Source of the DNA: Zoroaster sp. YZ-2022
Lineage: Eukaryota; Echinodermata; Asteroidea; Forcipulatida; Zoroasteridae
Assembly: GCA_029582265.1 (NCBI GenBank)
Contig: CM055822.1
Coordinates: 41,686,036 to 41,750,035 of the forward strand
Length of the DNA stretch: 64,000 nucleotides
Direction: 5' to 3'
Position numbers and translations under genes: made by a program. Below the pieces are notes generated by a model. The model worked only from the letters and a program-made list of their open reading frames with translations. It searched no databases and was not told the DNA's origin. Positions 45,401 through 49,215 of this stretch are shown here, one piece after another; positions within the stretch are counted from its first letter, which is position 1, and each line of letters opens with the position of its first letter.

Positions 45401-47362
45401 GATCAGTAATACTTCAAGTGACGAATCAGCACAGAATCAGCAGCGTCTATCAAATTACTATCTCACGAAGTGACGAATAAGTCAAAAGTGACTTAACACT
45501 GTTCAACTATACTCTGGCGCAAAGCCAGTTTTTAACATGCGTAGCTTACTGCGTGTATGATTTTTGATACAATGTATCCTTTTGTATGCATGGTACAAGT
45601 CTAATTGCTTGCGCGCTGATAATTTGTGGCGTGAAGCGGCACACACAATTTTAGTAGCTCATGAAGAGACGAATTGGGTTTTGAATAGGATCACTTCATG
45701 TGTGGAGTTGAAGCACGTGCCATAGATTTTAGTATCTGACGATTAAGTCAGAATAAGCTTGTATAAAGAAAATACAACCTGTTACAGCTTCCAAATAAAA
45801 TTTAAAATAAATTCAACTATTCAATAAAAAAACTAGTTTGTCTAAGTGTAAACAGATATGAATAATAAACACTAAAATCGCATTGCCAGAATGAGTCCAA
45901 CTTGAAACGCTAGTTTCTTGTAACAGCATTTTTGGTTATATTTTGTTACTTTGTCGGCTATGCGACGGAATAACTACCTCAGCTTAATCAAAATTCAGTA
46001 GCTGGTTTTGTTTGATTTTGATGGATTTAGGTAGGAACCTCACGTTTGATTTCAGCACGAGCTCTTTATGTATAAACACATGCATGAAAACTCTGTGGAT
46101 TGAAAAGATCAAGGGTCTGACCTGATTAGTGTGATAATTGATTTAATTTTGCCCTACACCGACATGTGTATAGCACTGTATACTCGGTGCTTTCCGAGTG
46201 TCTGTGACAAAAAATACACAGGCGACTCGGGTGGGATTCGAACCCACGACCTCCTGCTTACTAGTGCAGACGTGTGATAATGCCTTCAGTCATTTTGAAC
46301 ATCTAGTTGACCAGGACTTTATGAGTGCAAGGCTTAGAAACTTGTCATGAGTGGAATCCTAGTACATGTAGTCTTTGAGGCAATCAAAATATTCCTGTTC
46401 CCGACCAAGGGACAGTATCATCACAATTGGAGCAGACTTTCAACAGGGCATGGAATCAGTGTCCTAGATTAAGATGAAAACAGTGACTAAAATTACTGGC
46501 TAATTTATGCAGCAGTAATGGTAATATGACCTTATAATGTGGAGTATTATTTTCAGTCACTGAGTTAATCTAAAACTGGCACTCTGATTCCATGCCCTGT
46601 TGATCGTGACGATACTGCCCCTTTATAGCTTGCATAAGGCCGAAAGTATTGTTATGTGAACGGTTACAGGTTTTCCCTTAACTTGTTTGTTCATTAGCCA
46701 GCAAGACCTGTGTAACAACACCCACTTTTCTTAAAATAATTGAAAAACAAACTCAAAGGCGTGAAAAGGTGAGAGAGAAGTTCTAAAAACAGCATTTCTA
46801 TATTATTCCAAAACTTCATGAAGATGTCGGGAAGAGTGGATGTTACCGTACAAGAACTCACTTCACACGGGACTGCGATGCTTTCAACTGCTTGCAGGAG
46901 TGCTGATAACTGTGACCTAAGGGCCTGCTTTTCACTAAAAGTAAAGGCAGGATGGTTCACTGCCATGACAGCCAGCAGAACGACTTTTTCGTGAGTCTCC
47001 GAACATGGCTCTCTTGGGCATGCCCCATTCAAAATTTCGTCTGTATGCTCCTTTAAAGTTTTAAAGAGCACCCTTGCACCGTCTTTACACATTGAAGACA
47101 TTAGCGCCAAGCTTGTTAGTACTTTATCAAGTATCCGTATATCTGAGATGTTGATTAATTTCGATAAATAGTTGACGTCGTTTGCGTTCAGTTCCATCTC
47201 CCGAAGACGATCGTAATCGCGACGGCCAAGTTCTTCGATGTAAGTTCCTAAGAATCGTAGTTCCAGAGGACCACAGCAGTCCATCAACGCACACAAGAAG
47301 TCTAGTCTTCTGTAGGCGCTGAGATCCCGAAACCAGTTGATAACCTCTTTCTTGCACACCAT
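593..47362 (-). CDS. ZCCHC14: ZCCHC14-like PX/SAM/zinc-knuckle RNA-binding protein (14-exon gene)
   Basis: Spliced model of 14 exons, 4446 bp, 1481 residues plus stop; phases agree at every junction and all introns are GT-AG. Domains in order: N-terminal ZCCHC2/14-type region (about residues 1-167, with LDFLCALMDCC and LELRFLGTYIEEL); PX-like domain (about 239-345, VHWSDGTITNVSKTH, LNKLFPEEAG, VIPYLPGKR); Gln-rich linker (383-696); SAM domain (about 810-872); Pro/Ser/Gly-rich region; motif CTSCGCSGQCG; CCHC knuckle C-x2-C-x4-H-x4-C at 1439-1452; tail YRLNFKPPPES. This order and the C-terminal motifs match vertebrate ZCCHC14. There, the SAM domain binds RNA stem-loops and the protein brings in TENT4 nucleotidyltransferases for mixed tailing; that role here is inferred by homology. 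ZCCHC2 is the alternative paralogue, but the SAM domain, Cys motif and tail favour ZCCHC14. An extra small phase-compatible exon in the long introns cannot be excluded. Confidence 0.93.
698..2465 (+). mobile_element. Tc1/mariner transposon with about 220-bp inverted repeats
   Basis: 1768 bp flanked by TA (696-697 and 2466-2467). Ends are CAGTGCGTATC...GATACGCACTG, and the inverted repeat continues inward with little divergence to about 919 and back to about 2245. The interior carries a broken transposase. It sits in the last intron of the ZCCHC14-like gene, directly next to the TTAA element at 2478. Confidence 0.93.
1070..2153 (+). pseudogene. Tc1/mariner transposase remnant
   Basis: Similarity is spread over three frames, so shifts and stops break the gene. 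An N-terminal helix-turn-helix part (about 1070-1380) is followed by HPYRIHI...RLAFARWLI and a block at about 1530 where family members carry the first catalytic Asp (SDEA-like). Here the block reads GGKAAF, so that Asp is lost. QDGA (second Asp) is at about 1820 and PPRSPDLTPCDYFLWG (third acidic region) at about 1920. Not functional as it stands. Confidence 0.88.
2478..2732. mobile_element. TTAA-flanked MITE, family with CCAGTTCGC ends
   Basis: 255 bp between TTAA (2474-2477) and TTAA (2733-2736). Ends are CCAGTTCGC...GCGAACTGG. A second copy, inverted, is at 21750-22002. TTAA duplication indicates piggyBac or Kolobok mobilisation; there is no coding capacity. Confidence 0.88.
3245..3342. 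mobile_element. minimal TTAA element, CCCTAAC family
   Basis: 98 bp between TTAA sites at 3241-3244 and 3343-3346. Ends are CCCTAAC...GTTAGGG. Inside is a 13-base inverted repeat, CCTCCAAAATCCT and its complement, able to form a hairpin. It is a short relative of the elements at 14380 and 42728, without their internal tandem arrays. Confidence 0.85.
3720..3817. mobile_element. minimal TTAA element, CCCTAAC family (duplicated copy)
   Basis: Copy of the 3245-3342 element made by the 475-bp segmental duplication rather than by a second transposition, since the sequence on both sides is duplicated with it. Confidence 0.85.
4102..5664 (-). CDS. ZCCHC14: ZCCHC14-like exon 13 (C-terminal region, Cys motif, zinc knuckle)
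   Basis: 1563 bp, residues 943-1463. Low-complexity Pro/Gln/Asn/Gly/Ser sequence surrounds two clear motifs. CTSCGCSGQCG (4491-4531) is shared with vertebrate ZCCHC14. The CCHC knuckle CYNCGGVGHRHVEC at residues 1439-1452 keeps all four zinc ligands. The open frame runs on past the donor to 4013, but GTAAGT at 4101 is a strong donor and the true tail is on exon 14. Acceptor atgcacag. Phase 1 in and out. Confidence 0.93.
6575..6994. mobile_element. MITE with TAGCCTTTAGTCAAG ends
   Basis: About 420 bp. Left end TAGCCTTTAGTCAAGG, right end CTTGACTAAAGGCTA, with inverted similarity continuing to CAACCTGGAACACAA and its complement. A single related end is at about 22927. It lies in the intron after exon 12 of the ZCCHC14-like gene, 81 bp from the donor. 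Confidence 0.75.
7076..7290 (-). CDS. ZCCHC14: ZCCHC14-like exon 12 (Tyr/Pro/Met-rich and acidic linker)
   Basis: 215 bp, residues 871-942. After SAM comes a Gly/Met/Asn-rich stretch, then PPPPFYYQGQLYQPPYSM, then a Ser-rich acidic end (SSPSSPRESSDENER) that resembles the acidic serine cluster after SAM in vertebrate ZCCHC14. Acceptor tttactccag, donor GTGAGT, phase 2 in and 1 out. Confidence 0.88.
7924..8012 (-). CDS. ZCCHC14: ZCCHC14-like exon 11 (second half of SAM)
   Basis: 89 bp, residues 842-870: VLQLSDKEVDSW then DIVQGAKGRIKSQLEQL. This is the C-terminal half of the SAM domain, with the long basic last helix (GAKGRIKSQLEQL) that carries RNA-contacting positions in Smaug/Vts1-like SAM domains; RNA binding is inferred. 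Acceptor ttcatgcag, donor GTTAGT, phase 0 in and 2 out. Confidence 0.92.
8058..8283. repeat. 21-bp tandem repeat, about 11 copies
   Basis: Unit like CTGATTGACCAATCAGAATCC, with small substitutions between copies. Each unit includes a GACCAATCA core. It is in the intron between SAM exons 10 and 11, about 45 bp from the acceptor of exon 11. Confidence 0.9.
8457..8820 (-). CDS. ZCCHC14: ZCCHC14-like exon 10 (Pro/Ser linker and first half of SAM)
   Basis: 364 bp, residues 720-841. It starts with a Pro/Ser/Tyr-rich stretch holding three tandem copies of the 7-residue unit PSHSPAP (21-bp DNA repeat at about 8650-8710), then the SAM domain opening: VDLLIHEWLKKQRLHKYAKF followed by FEGKSVEQ. In the family this helix pair is ILDWLRKLRLHKY-like. 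Acceptor gttgacag, donor GTAACT, leaving phase 0. The intron cuts the SAM domain in its middle. Confidence 0.92.
9120..9189 (-). CDS. ZCCHC14: ZCCHC14-like exon 9 (linker)
   Basis: 70 bp, residues 697-719 (ERGSSSQPFKASWTKDQSKH then SNN). Acceptor tgttgcag, donor GTAAGA; phase 1 in and phase 2 out, which fits both neighbours. Polar linker of unknown function. Confidence 0.8.
9552..10493 (-). CDS. ZCCHC14: ZCCHC14-like exon 8 (Gln-rich linker)
   Basis: 942 bp, residues 383-696. Very rich in Gln with His, Pro and Ser (runs such as LQQQQQLQLHYQQQ), so probably disordered. It then runs into a Ser/Thr/Asn-rich part with SVYYQTVTSIVSVHSSSTQP. Acceptor ggaatgcag, donor GTATGA, phase 1 at both ends. 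The CAG/CTG-type codon runs make it a likely site of length polymorphism. No catalytic motif is visible. Confidence 0.9.
11355..11668. mobile_element. TTAA element, CCCTCCTAC family (diverged)
   Basis: 314 bp between TTAA at 11351-11354 and 11669-11672. The ends are eroded (CCCTCTACTAC...AGAAGGG), but the interior (GTCAAAATCAGTCAACTGCC, AATGTGCACACAGGGGCATT) matches the elements at 40083 and 49831. Confidence 0.8.
11955..12470 (+). repeat. SINE 3' tail extended into a CTA/CTG microsatellite
   Basis: Positions 11955-12001 match the 3' tail of the long SINE family (GCGCCATGAGCGTCACGGA, then GCGCTATATAAAAGCC). From 12002 the sequence is an interrupted trinucleotide array, (CTA)n then mixed (CTG)n with CCA and CAC interruptions, then (CTA)n again, to about 12470. 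Long reading frames in it encode only homopolymers and are not genes. Confidence 0.85.
12672..13302. mobile_element. MITE with GGCCAAAAA ends, interrupted by a second MITE
   Basis: Ends GGCCCCCCTCAAAAAGTC and, on the other strand, GGGCCAAAAAAAAGTATC, followed on both sides by a TTTCTGGTC-type inner repeat. A full relative without the insertion is at 58395-58798. The right end lies 12 bases into the intron after exon 7 of the ZCCHC14-like gene. Confidence 0.8.
12828..13096. mobile_element. nested TA-flanked MITE (mariner type)
   Basis: 269 bp with ends CTCACTGGCC...GGCCAGTGAG and TA on both sides (12826-12827, 13097-13098). Removing it restores continuity with the 58.5-kb copy of the host element. 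Confidence 0.88.
13317..13459 (-). CDS. ZCCHC14: ZCCHC14-like exon 7 (end of PX-like domain)
   Basis: 143 bp, residues 335-382. KQLSALPQHILQCELACSFF matches the family pattern L-x-x-LP-x-H-V/I-L-x-x-x-x-V-x-x-FF that closes the PX-like domain; a Ser/Thr/Asn-rich linker follows. Acceptor cattgtag, donor GTAATA, phase 2 in and phase 1 out. A MITE with GGCC ends stops about 12 bases into the downstream intron. Confidence 0.88.
13618..14214. mobile_element. TA-flanked fold-back element with about 210-bp arms
   Basis: 597 bp between TA at 13616-13617 and 14215-14216. Ends CAGGGTGTCCCCATAAAAAG and the complement, typical of mariner-type elements. The arms are nearly identical inverted repeats of about 210 bp around a loop of about 165 bp with no coding frame. 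In the intron between exons 6 and 7. Confidence 0.92.
14380..14794. mobile_element. TTAA element, CCCTAAC family, with three internal repeat units
   Basis: 415 bp between TTAA at 14376-14379 and 14795-14798; ends CCCTAACTCCCTAGGCCC...GGAAGGTTAGGG. Inside, a unit with AACCTCAATCCTCCAAAATC and CACTTTAGCAAAGAGCATG is repeated about three times. Closely related to 42728-43247. Confidence 0.88.
16041..16745 (+). repeat. satellite array, about 147-bp unit (plus orientation)
   Basis: About 4.5 copies. Landmarks in each unit: AGGTCAAATTGGGGTCACC, TTTTTGACAATTAACGAT, GTGAATTTACCTCTTGTGG and ACTTTGACTTCCGG. The array begins after CTAGGGTGTTCGGG. The same satellite in the opposite orientation is at 31400-34680. 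Confidence 0.92.
17380..17605 (-). mobile_element. short tRNA-derived SINE
   Basis: Minus-strand tRNA-like head with A-box-like TGGTCGAGAGGTTAAG and B-box GGTTCGAATCCC, a leader ending CGGGCAAGCTCGG, and a tail with GGGCAAAATTAAATCAAT. Other copies are at 39302, 39550 and 46134. Such tRNA-like heads are SINE promoters, not tRNA genes. Confidence 0.8.
17991..18066 (-). CDS. ZCCHC14: ZCCHC14-like exon 6 (PX-like domain)
   Basis: 76 bp, residues 310-334 (GKRIFSTAHKGELAEKMPPE then IAEYA). Acceptor atgcag; the first base completes the Gly codon started in exon 5. Donor GTAAGT, leaving phase 2. It continues the PX-like helical part towards QLSALPQHIL in exon 7. Confidence 0.88.
18440..18506 (-). 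CDS. ZCCHC14: ZCCHC14-like exon 5 (PX-like domain)
   Basis: 67 bp, residues 288-309, reading LNKLFPEEAGEQHQDRVIPY then LP. This is the helix and proline-rich turn of the PX-like fold, corresponding to the L-x-PEE...PxL-G region of vertebrate ZCCHC14. Acceptor ccattcag, donor GTGGGT; enters phase 0 and leaves phase 1. Confidence 0.9.
18632..19038. mobile_element. TTAA element, CCCTAACT-like, degenerate
   Basis: About 407 bp between TTAA (18628-18631) and TTAA (19039-19042). Ends CCATAACT and AGTAGGGT are eroded. Two to three internal copies of a unit with CCACCGGCTGC and TTGGTTGGATTCAGGACTG. Upstream of PX exon 5. Confidence 0.55.
19982..20053 (-). CDS. ZCCHC14: ZCCHC14-like exon 4 (PX-like domain core)
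   Basis: 72 bp, 24 codons, residues 264-287 (VHWSDGTITNVSKTHGQLL then DFQCK). The WSD-x-T/S strand is a signature of the ZCCHC2/14 PX-like domain. Acceptor atgcattag, donor GTAAGG, phase 0 at both ends. On the coding strand a run of 80 TTC triplets ends about 20 bases before the acceptor. Confidence 0.9.
20074..20313. repeat. (GAA)80 / (TTC)80 microsatellite
   Basis: 240 uninterrupted bases of GAA on the plus strand. On the coding strand of the ZCCHC14-like gene it is a pure pyrimidine TTC tract ending about 20 bases before the acceptor of exon 4. The open frames across it (poly-Lys, Glu, Arg or Ser) are not genes. Confidence 0.98.
21750..22002. mobile_element. TTAA MITE, CCAGTTCGC family (inverted copy)
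   Basis: 253 bp, the reverse of 2478-2732 with high similarity. Left flank TCAA (21746-21749, one change from TTAA), right flank TTAA (22003-22006), shared with the next element. Confidence 0.88.
22007..22326. mobile_element. TTAA MITE, CCCTCCTACAATC family
   Basis: 320 bp between TTAA at 22003-22006 and 22327-22330. Ends AACCCTCCTAC...GTAGGAGGGTT. Interior landmarks GAACAACCCATTCAGGC and ACAGTGGCCTTGGG recur in the elements at 24357 and 32641. Confidence 0.85.
22497..22770 (-). pseudogene. zinc-finger fragment of a hAT-type (ZNF862/KIAA1586-like) transposase
   Basis: An open stretch reads RKFQRAWQNDRKWLNYDDKN, then VMYCKWCVKFAY and a region ending HFRVASLNAHE. The pattern FQ-x-x-W...W-L-x-Y...MYCKWC matches the N-terminal TTF/BED-like zinc finger of hAT-derived ZNF862-like proteins. 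There is no ATG, stops lie on both sides and no catalytic part follows, so it is a remnant. Confidence 0.6.
23266..23629 (-). mobile_element. long tRNA-derived SINE
   Basis: Minus-strand order: head with GGAGTGCCATGGTCGAGCGG and B-box-like GGTTTGAATCCC, central GTGTCCTTGAGCAAGACAC-type block, AGCTCCCTGGGGAGTATACA on the opposite strand, and a tail with (TTA)n. Relatives at 30660, 34799, 36096, 49216 and 53021. Confidence 0.85.
24556..25344. mobile_element. MITE with GCCCTTTCACAC ends nested in the hAT relic
   Basis: About 790 bp, left GCCCTTTCACACAAGACCG, right GTGTGAAAAGGGCT. It is flanked by TAG on both sides, matching the first bases of the hAT terminus it interrupted. It contains open frames of up to 165 codons with no recognisable product. 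Confidence 0.7.
25653..26320. mobile_element. MITE with TACCGTAATTTCCTGCG ends
   Basis: 668 bp with terminal inverted repeats of at least 25 bp (TACCGTAATTTCCTGCGTAT...) and several internal copies of GTATAAGGCGCACC. Superfamily not assigned. Nested in the hAT relic. No coding sequence recognised. Confidence 0.8.
26715..26924 (+). pseudogene. hAT transposase C-terminal dimerisation domain remnant
   Basis: Reads WWSNAVRFPSVARIAKKYLG, then IPATSVPSERVFSTVGNII, then RSCLTPDNMLVFLAMNAH and a stop. The block IPATSVPSERVFST is the hallmark of the hAT dimerisation region (ZBED-like). Only about 69 codons remain, with no catalytic residues, so it is a relic. Confidence 0.9.
28102..28175 (-). CDS. 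ZCCHC14: ZCCHC14-like exon 3 (start of PX-like domain)
   Basis: 74 bp, residues 239-263 (VFICNIEGKGLRRRTSDKR then YEYIFM). Acceptor ccatacag, donor GTAAGT. The first residue is split with exon 2 (phase 1) and the exon ends in phase 0. YEYIFM leads directly into VHWSDGT of exon 4, the typical paired strands at the start of the ZCCHC14 PX-like domain. The exon lies between introns of about 13.5 kb and 8 kb. Confidence 0.85.
28333..28544. mobile_element. TTAA element related to the 54115 element (degenerate)
   Basis: Between TTAA at 28329-28332 and 28545-28548. The interior (TCCATCAAAATCCAACA, CAGTAACACTACC, CAACTGTTGGACTT, GGGCTATACAGTACCGGG) is the reverse of the repeat unit in 54115-54642. 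The ends are poorly kept. Confidence 0.55.
28948..29020 (+). pseudogene. possible LINE reverse-transcriptase C-terminal fragment
   Basis: The translation ...RHASSLSQFKTSLKTHIY resembles the motif found just after the reverse-transcriptase domain in CR1/L2-type LINEs (A-x-SL-x-x-FK-x-x-LKTHL). It is very short and has no upstream RT, so only a remnant if real. Confidence 0.4.
30660..30986 (-). mobile_element. long tRNA-derived SINE (diverged copy)
   Basis: Minus-strand head with GGTGCCATGGCCGAGCGG, GGTTCGAATCC and a centre with GAGCAAGACACTC. Tail near 30660 is GCGCCTTATATCC. More diverged than the 34799 and 36096 copies. Confidence 0.8.
32641..34007. mobile_element. TTAA element, CCCTCCTACAATC family, inserted in the satellite
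   Basis: 1367 bp between TTAA at 32637-32640 and 34008-34011. Ends CCCTCCTACAATCAGTG and GTAGGAGGG-like. The target TTAA is part of the satellite unit (GATCATTAATTGTC), so the empty site can be read directly. It carries another element inside. Confidence 0.88.
32981..33818. mobile_element. 838-bp element with CTTGGATTACGGA ends, nested
   Basis: Flanked by TAATAA at 32975-32980 and 33819-33824. Ends CTTGGATTACGGA and its approximate complement TCCGTAATCCAAG. Holds poly(A) and poly(T) runs near the two ends; no recognisable coding sequence. Superfamily not assigned. Confidence 0.75.
34799..35167 (-). mobile_element. long tRNA-derived SINE
   Basis: Complete-looking copy: (ATT)n tail at the plus-strand left, AGCTCCCTGGGGAGTATACA, CTTGCTCAAGGACACAAGTG, and head with GGTTCGAATCCC and GTGTCGTGGCCGAGCGG. 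A 13-bp stretch near the head is duplicated (GGTAAGCTAGACC). Confidence 0.88.
35860..35915 (+). repeat. tRNA-like sequence
   Basis: A-box-like TAGGTAGAGCACTCT and B-box-like GGTTTGAATCC at tRNA spacing. The acceptor stem is not paired. Probably the head of an old SINE. Confidence 0.4.
36096..36463 (-). mobile_element. long tRNA-derived SINE
   Basis: Copy with (AAT)9-type tail at the left and head ending GGAGTGCCATGGTCGAGTGG on the minus strand. Close to the 23266 copy. Confidence 0.87.
37813..38150. repeat. tandem repeat, 108-114-bp unit, about three copies
   Basis: Units start at 37813, 37921 and 38035 with CCAGTCCAGGACAGTCCAGT and end with CCAAACCCATTTGTGGTACA. Nearly identical, differing mainly by a short indel near TATCTA. 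Confidence 0.93.
39302..39473 (-). mobile_element. short tRNA-derived SINE, head truncated
   Basis: Same family as 17380-17605. The copy stops after CACGACCTCCTGCTTG, so the A-box part is missing. Forms an inverted pair with the next copy. Confidence 0.8.
39550..39718 (+). mobile_element. short tRNA-derived SINE
   Basis: Forward copy with GGGCAAGCTCGGTGGTCGAG, B-box GGTTCGAATCCC and tail GGGCAAAATTAAATCAATTG. Opposite in orientation to 39302-39473, giving an inverted repeat of about 110 bp arms. Confidence 0.85.
40083..40391. mobile_element. TTAA-family element, CCCTCCTAC ends
   Basis: 309 bp, ends CCCTCCTACTA and TAGTAGGAGGG, interior as in 11355 and 49831. Flanks are TGAA and CTTA, so the TTAA duplication has decayed or the ends are shifted. 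Confidence 0.8.
40479..40840 (-). mobile_element. long tRNA-derived SINE, second 3' type
   Basis: Head with GGGGTGTCGTGGCCGAGCGG on the minus strand. The body differs from the other copies: CCTTCGGATGGGACGTTAAG and GCACGTAAAAGAACCC. The same body is found at 49140-49215. Confidence 0.82.
41292..41628. mobile_element. hAT-type MITE abutting the exon 2 splice donor
   Basis: 337 bp, ends TAAGACTGTGC and GCACAGCCCTA (hAT-like). The eight-base duplication is CTACATAC (41284-41291) and GTACATAC (41629-41636), one mismatch. On the coding strand the right copy reads GTATGTAC, positions +1 to +8 of the intron after exon 2 of the ZCCHC14-like gene. Confidence 0.88.
41637..41850 (-). CDS. ZCCHC14: ZCCHC14-like exon 2 (acidic linker)
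   Basis: Residues 168-238, an acidic Ser/Asp/Glu-rich linker (DDTDYVVKDILNVYSEPQ, ENEKNSCHQDEDSPG). The acceptor is ccagcag and the donor is GTATGTAC, phase 1. The eight donor bases are also the target-site duplication of a hAT-like MITE that begins at once after them. The linker has no recognised fold, so the exon call rests on an open frame, good splice sites and phase fit. Confidence 0.85.
42181..42405. mobile_element. TTAA MITE, AGGGACAGTAT family
   Basis: 225 bp between TTAA at 42177-42180 and 42406-42409. Ends AGGGACAGTATAGTCACGAT and the near complement. Interior AGCAGACTTTCAACAGGGC. Other copies at 46408 and 50127. Confidence 0.88.
42728..43247. mobile_element. TTAA element, CCCTAAC family, with about five internal repeat units
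   Basis: 520 bp between TTAA at 42724-42727 and 43248-43251. Same ends and interior as 14380-14794, but the 59-bp unit (AACCTCAATCCTCCAAAATC ... TTTAGCAAAGAGCATG) is present about five times instead of three. Confidence 0.9.
43393..43795. mobile_element. hAT-type MITE
   Basis: 403 bp with ends TAGTGCTGGGCGA and TCGCCCAGCACTA and duplication GCCATTAC / CCCATTAC (43385-43392, 43796-43803; one mismatch). In the intron between exons 1 and 2. Confidence 0.85.
44038..44463. mobile_element. TTAA MITE, CCCCTTRCGTACGGT family
   Basis: 426 bp between TTAA at 44034-44037 and 44464-44467. Left CCCCTTGCGTACGGT, right complement CCCCTTACGTACGGT. Single copy in the window; no transposase. Confidence 0.88.
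44806..44877 (+). repeat. tRNA-like sequence (SINE head)
   Basis: A-box-like CTCAGATGGTAGAATGC and B-box-like TGTTCAAATCCC, followed by poly(T). Pairing of arms is poor. More likely a SINE remnant than a tRNA gene. Confidence 0.45.
45072..45284. mobile_element. TTAA element, CCCTAAC family (short)
   Basis: 213 bp between TTAA at 45068-45071 and 45285-45288. Ends CCCTAACAATCC and GGGAGTTAGGG. The interior (CAGTCAAACTCCAACA, TTGGAATCTGTTAGGATGGG) is distantly like the 54115 unit. Confidence 0.85.
46134..46275 (-). mobile_element. short tRNA-derived SINE, truncated
   Basis: Same family as 39550-39718. Ends in the A-box side at CAGACGTGTG, so the leader is missing. Upstream of exon 2, downstream of exon 1 in gene order. 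Confidence 0.8.
46408..46622. mobile_element. AGGGACAGTAT-family MITE, decayed flanks
   Basis: 215 bp like 42181-42405. The right end reads GATACTGCCCCT and the flanks are no longer TTAA, so this is an older copy. Confidence 0.8.
46862..47362 (-). CDS. ZCCHC14: ZCCHC14-like exon 1 (start codon, N-terminal domain)
   Basis: Residues 1-167. I chose the ATG at 47362 (MVCKKEVINWFRDLS): it has A at -3 and G at +4, it aligns with the start of vertebrate ZCCHC14, and the frame upstream has no ATG before an in-frame TGA. The upstream extension of the open frame to 47416 begins at TTG and is not needed. The exon carries the family's helical N-terminal region (CCGPLELRFLGTYIEEL, RDYDRLREMELNAND, NHPAFTFSEKQALRSQL). 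The donor GTGAGT follows the GAA codon at 46862, phase 0. A GCCGCCAT element (YY1-like on the minus strand) lies about 90 bp upstream of the ATG. Confidence 0.93.
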
Positions 47363-48607
47363 GTTGATGTGGTCCTGGTCCCCCGGAACCAAATATCTAC
47401 TAAAATTCACCACCAATCTGCAATTTTCCCCAAAATACAGTCACACGGGCCGCCATTACTATTGCTGCTAAAAATAGAATTTACCATCCGGGAACTACAA
47501 TTTAAGTGGTATCGTCTGCAAGGGGGGGTAGTCAGGTACTGAGGGGATGAACGAATTTAAAACTTTGGATGCATTACTTTGGAACAATTAAATGTAAAAC
47601 ATTTTAATCTGTTAATTTAAATTTAATTAAATATATAAAAAAAACTCAATTATTCGTCTAAATTCTAATTTTGTTGTCATATAAAAATATCTAAATTATT
47701 AGCCCCCTTTAAAATGTATATAACCCGCATACAACTCGGTTCGATGGCATGGCTCATGGATGATGGCCATATGCCGTAAATTGCTGACATTGAAGATTTT
47801 ACTTTTCGCAATGAGAAAAAAAACTTGCCCTCTGTTATTATAAATATATAGTATACAAAGAGGGCACCACAATATAATACTGAATATTGGAATGAAATGC
47901 TGCATTTAATTATCAAACTATTTTCATTTTATATTGAAAATAGATAAATTTGTTTTTTACGGCAACATTATTATAATAAGGTTCGCCTTGACAAGTCAAA
48001 AGGGGGCGCTCATTCATTTGAACGGGTAAATAGAGAAAGAACTTTACAGGTACAGGTTTTTTTTTTACAGTGCGGGTCTGTTGGCCGGACGGTCAGTCGC
48101 ATTGAGTCCGCTAACCCTTAACCTTCAGTTATTACTATTATTATTATGTTTGCGCTGCTACCAATAGCATGATATGCAACCGAGTCAAACGGGGGTAGCC
48201 TATTAATTTTCATGTCCTGATGAAAAGGGAGCTGTGTATAGAGTTTATTGTCATGCTACTTCAGTGCATTATTTGGAACTTCAGTCAGTGGTGGCGTAAA
48301 TTTGTTATTTTCAACTTGGGGTTGGGTGTTTGGGTGAGTGTTTGAGGGATGGAAGGGGTGTAATAAAAACATGTCTGAAAACCACCCTGCCCCAACTTCC
48401 CCAAACTGAAGACAAATGTAGGACTTTGAAATATTTGGATTAAATACATAAATACTTAATGGGCGAACACATGTTTGTATTTAATTTAAAGGGAATTGTA
48501 CAATATTGGTAAATAACAAATTCGCAAAATAATATCTAAAAATGTACTCGTTTTGCGTCAAAAAAATCATGACGGCACACATTGTGATGAAACTTATGTT
48601 TTATGAA

Positions 48608-48974
48608 ACTAGAGGGTTGAAATGAACGGACTTGACCACTAGAGGGTTGAAATGAACGGACTTGACCACCAGAGGGTTGAAATGAACGGACTTGACCACT
48701 AGAGGGTTGAAATGAACGGACTTGACCACCAGAGGGTTGAAATGAACGGACTTGACCACTAGAGGGTTGAAATGAACGGACTTGACCACTAGAGGGTTGA
48801 AATGAACGGACTTAATTGACCACTAGAGGGTTGAAATGAACGGACTTGACCACTAGAGGGTTGAAATGAACGGACTTGACCACTAGAGGGTTGAAATGAA
48901 TGTACTTGACCACTAGAGGGTTGAAATGAACGGACTTGACCACTAGAGGGTTGAAATCAATGGACTTGACCACA
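48608..48974. repeat. 30-bp minisatellite, 12 copies
   Basis: Unit ACTAGAGGGTTGAAATGAAC plus GGACTTGACC, very uniform. One unit carries a 4-base insertion (near 48812) and the last units have single changes. The period is a multiple of three, so it gives a repetitive open frame that is not a gene. Confidence 0.96.
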
Positions 48975-49029
48975 TACAAATTGTACCTTCCCTTTATACA
49001 AAATCTTTGGCTATCAAATTGGTTTATAA

Positions 49030-49215
49030 CGGAGTGTCGTGGCCGAGCGGTCTAGCGCACCGAACTCAAGTTCTGGTGTTGCCAGCAGCAGGGTGTGGGT
49101 TCGAGCCCCGGTCATGACACTTGTGTCCTTGAGCAAGGTACTTAACTATAATTGCTTCGTCCTTCGGATGGGACGTAAAGCCGTAGGTCCCGTGTGTTGT
49201 ATAATGCACGTAAAG
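49030..49215 (+). mobile_element. 5' part of the second-type long SINE
   Basis: Head GGAGTGTCGTGGCCGAGCGG, B-box GGTTCGAGCCCC, then CCTTCGGATGGGACGTAAAG and GTCCCGTGTG. It breaks off and is followed directly by a second head. Confidence 0.82.

Noticed and set aside
47363..47416. N-terminal extension of the ZCCHC14-like protein to 47416
   Set aside because: The extension begins at TTG, has no ATG before an in-frame TGA, and the family start aligns with the ATG at 47362.
48608..48974. CRISPR-like array of 30-bp repeats
   Set aside because: The repeats are directly adjacent with no spacers, and the host is an animal. It is a minisatellite.
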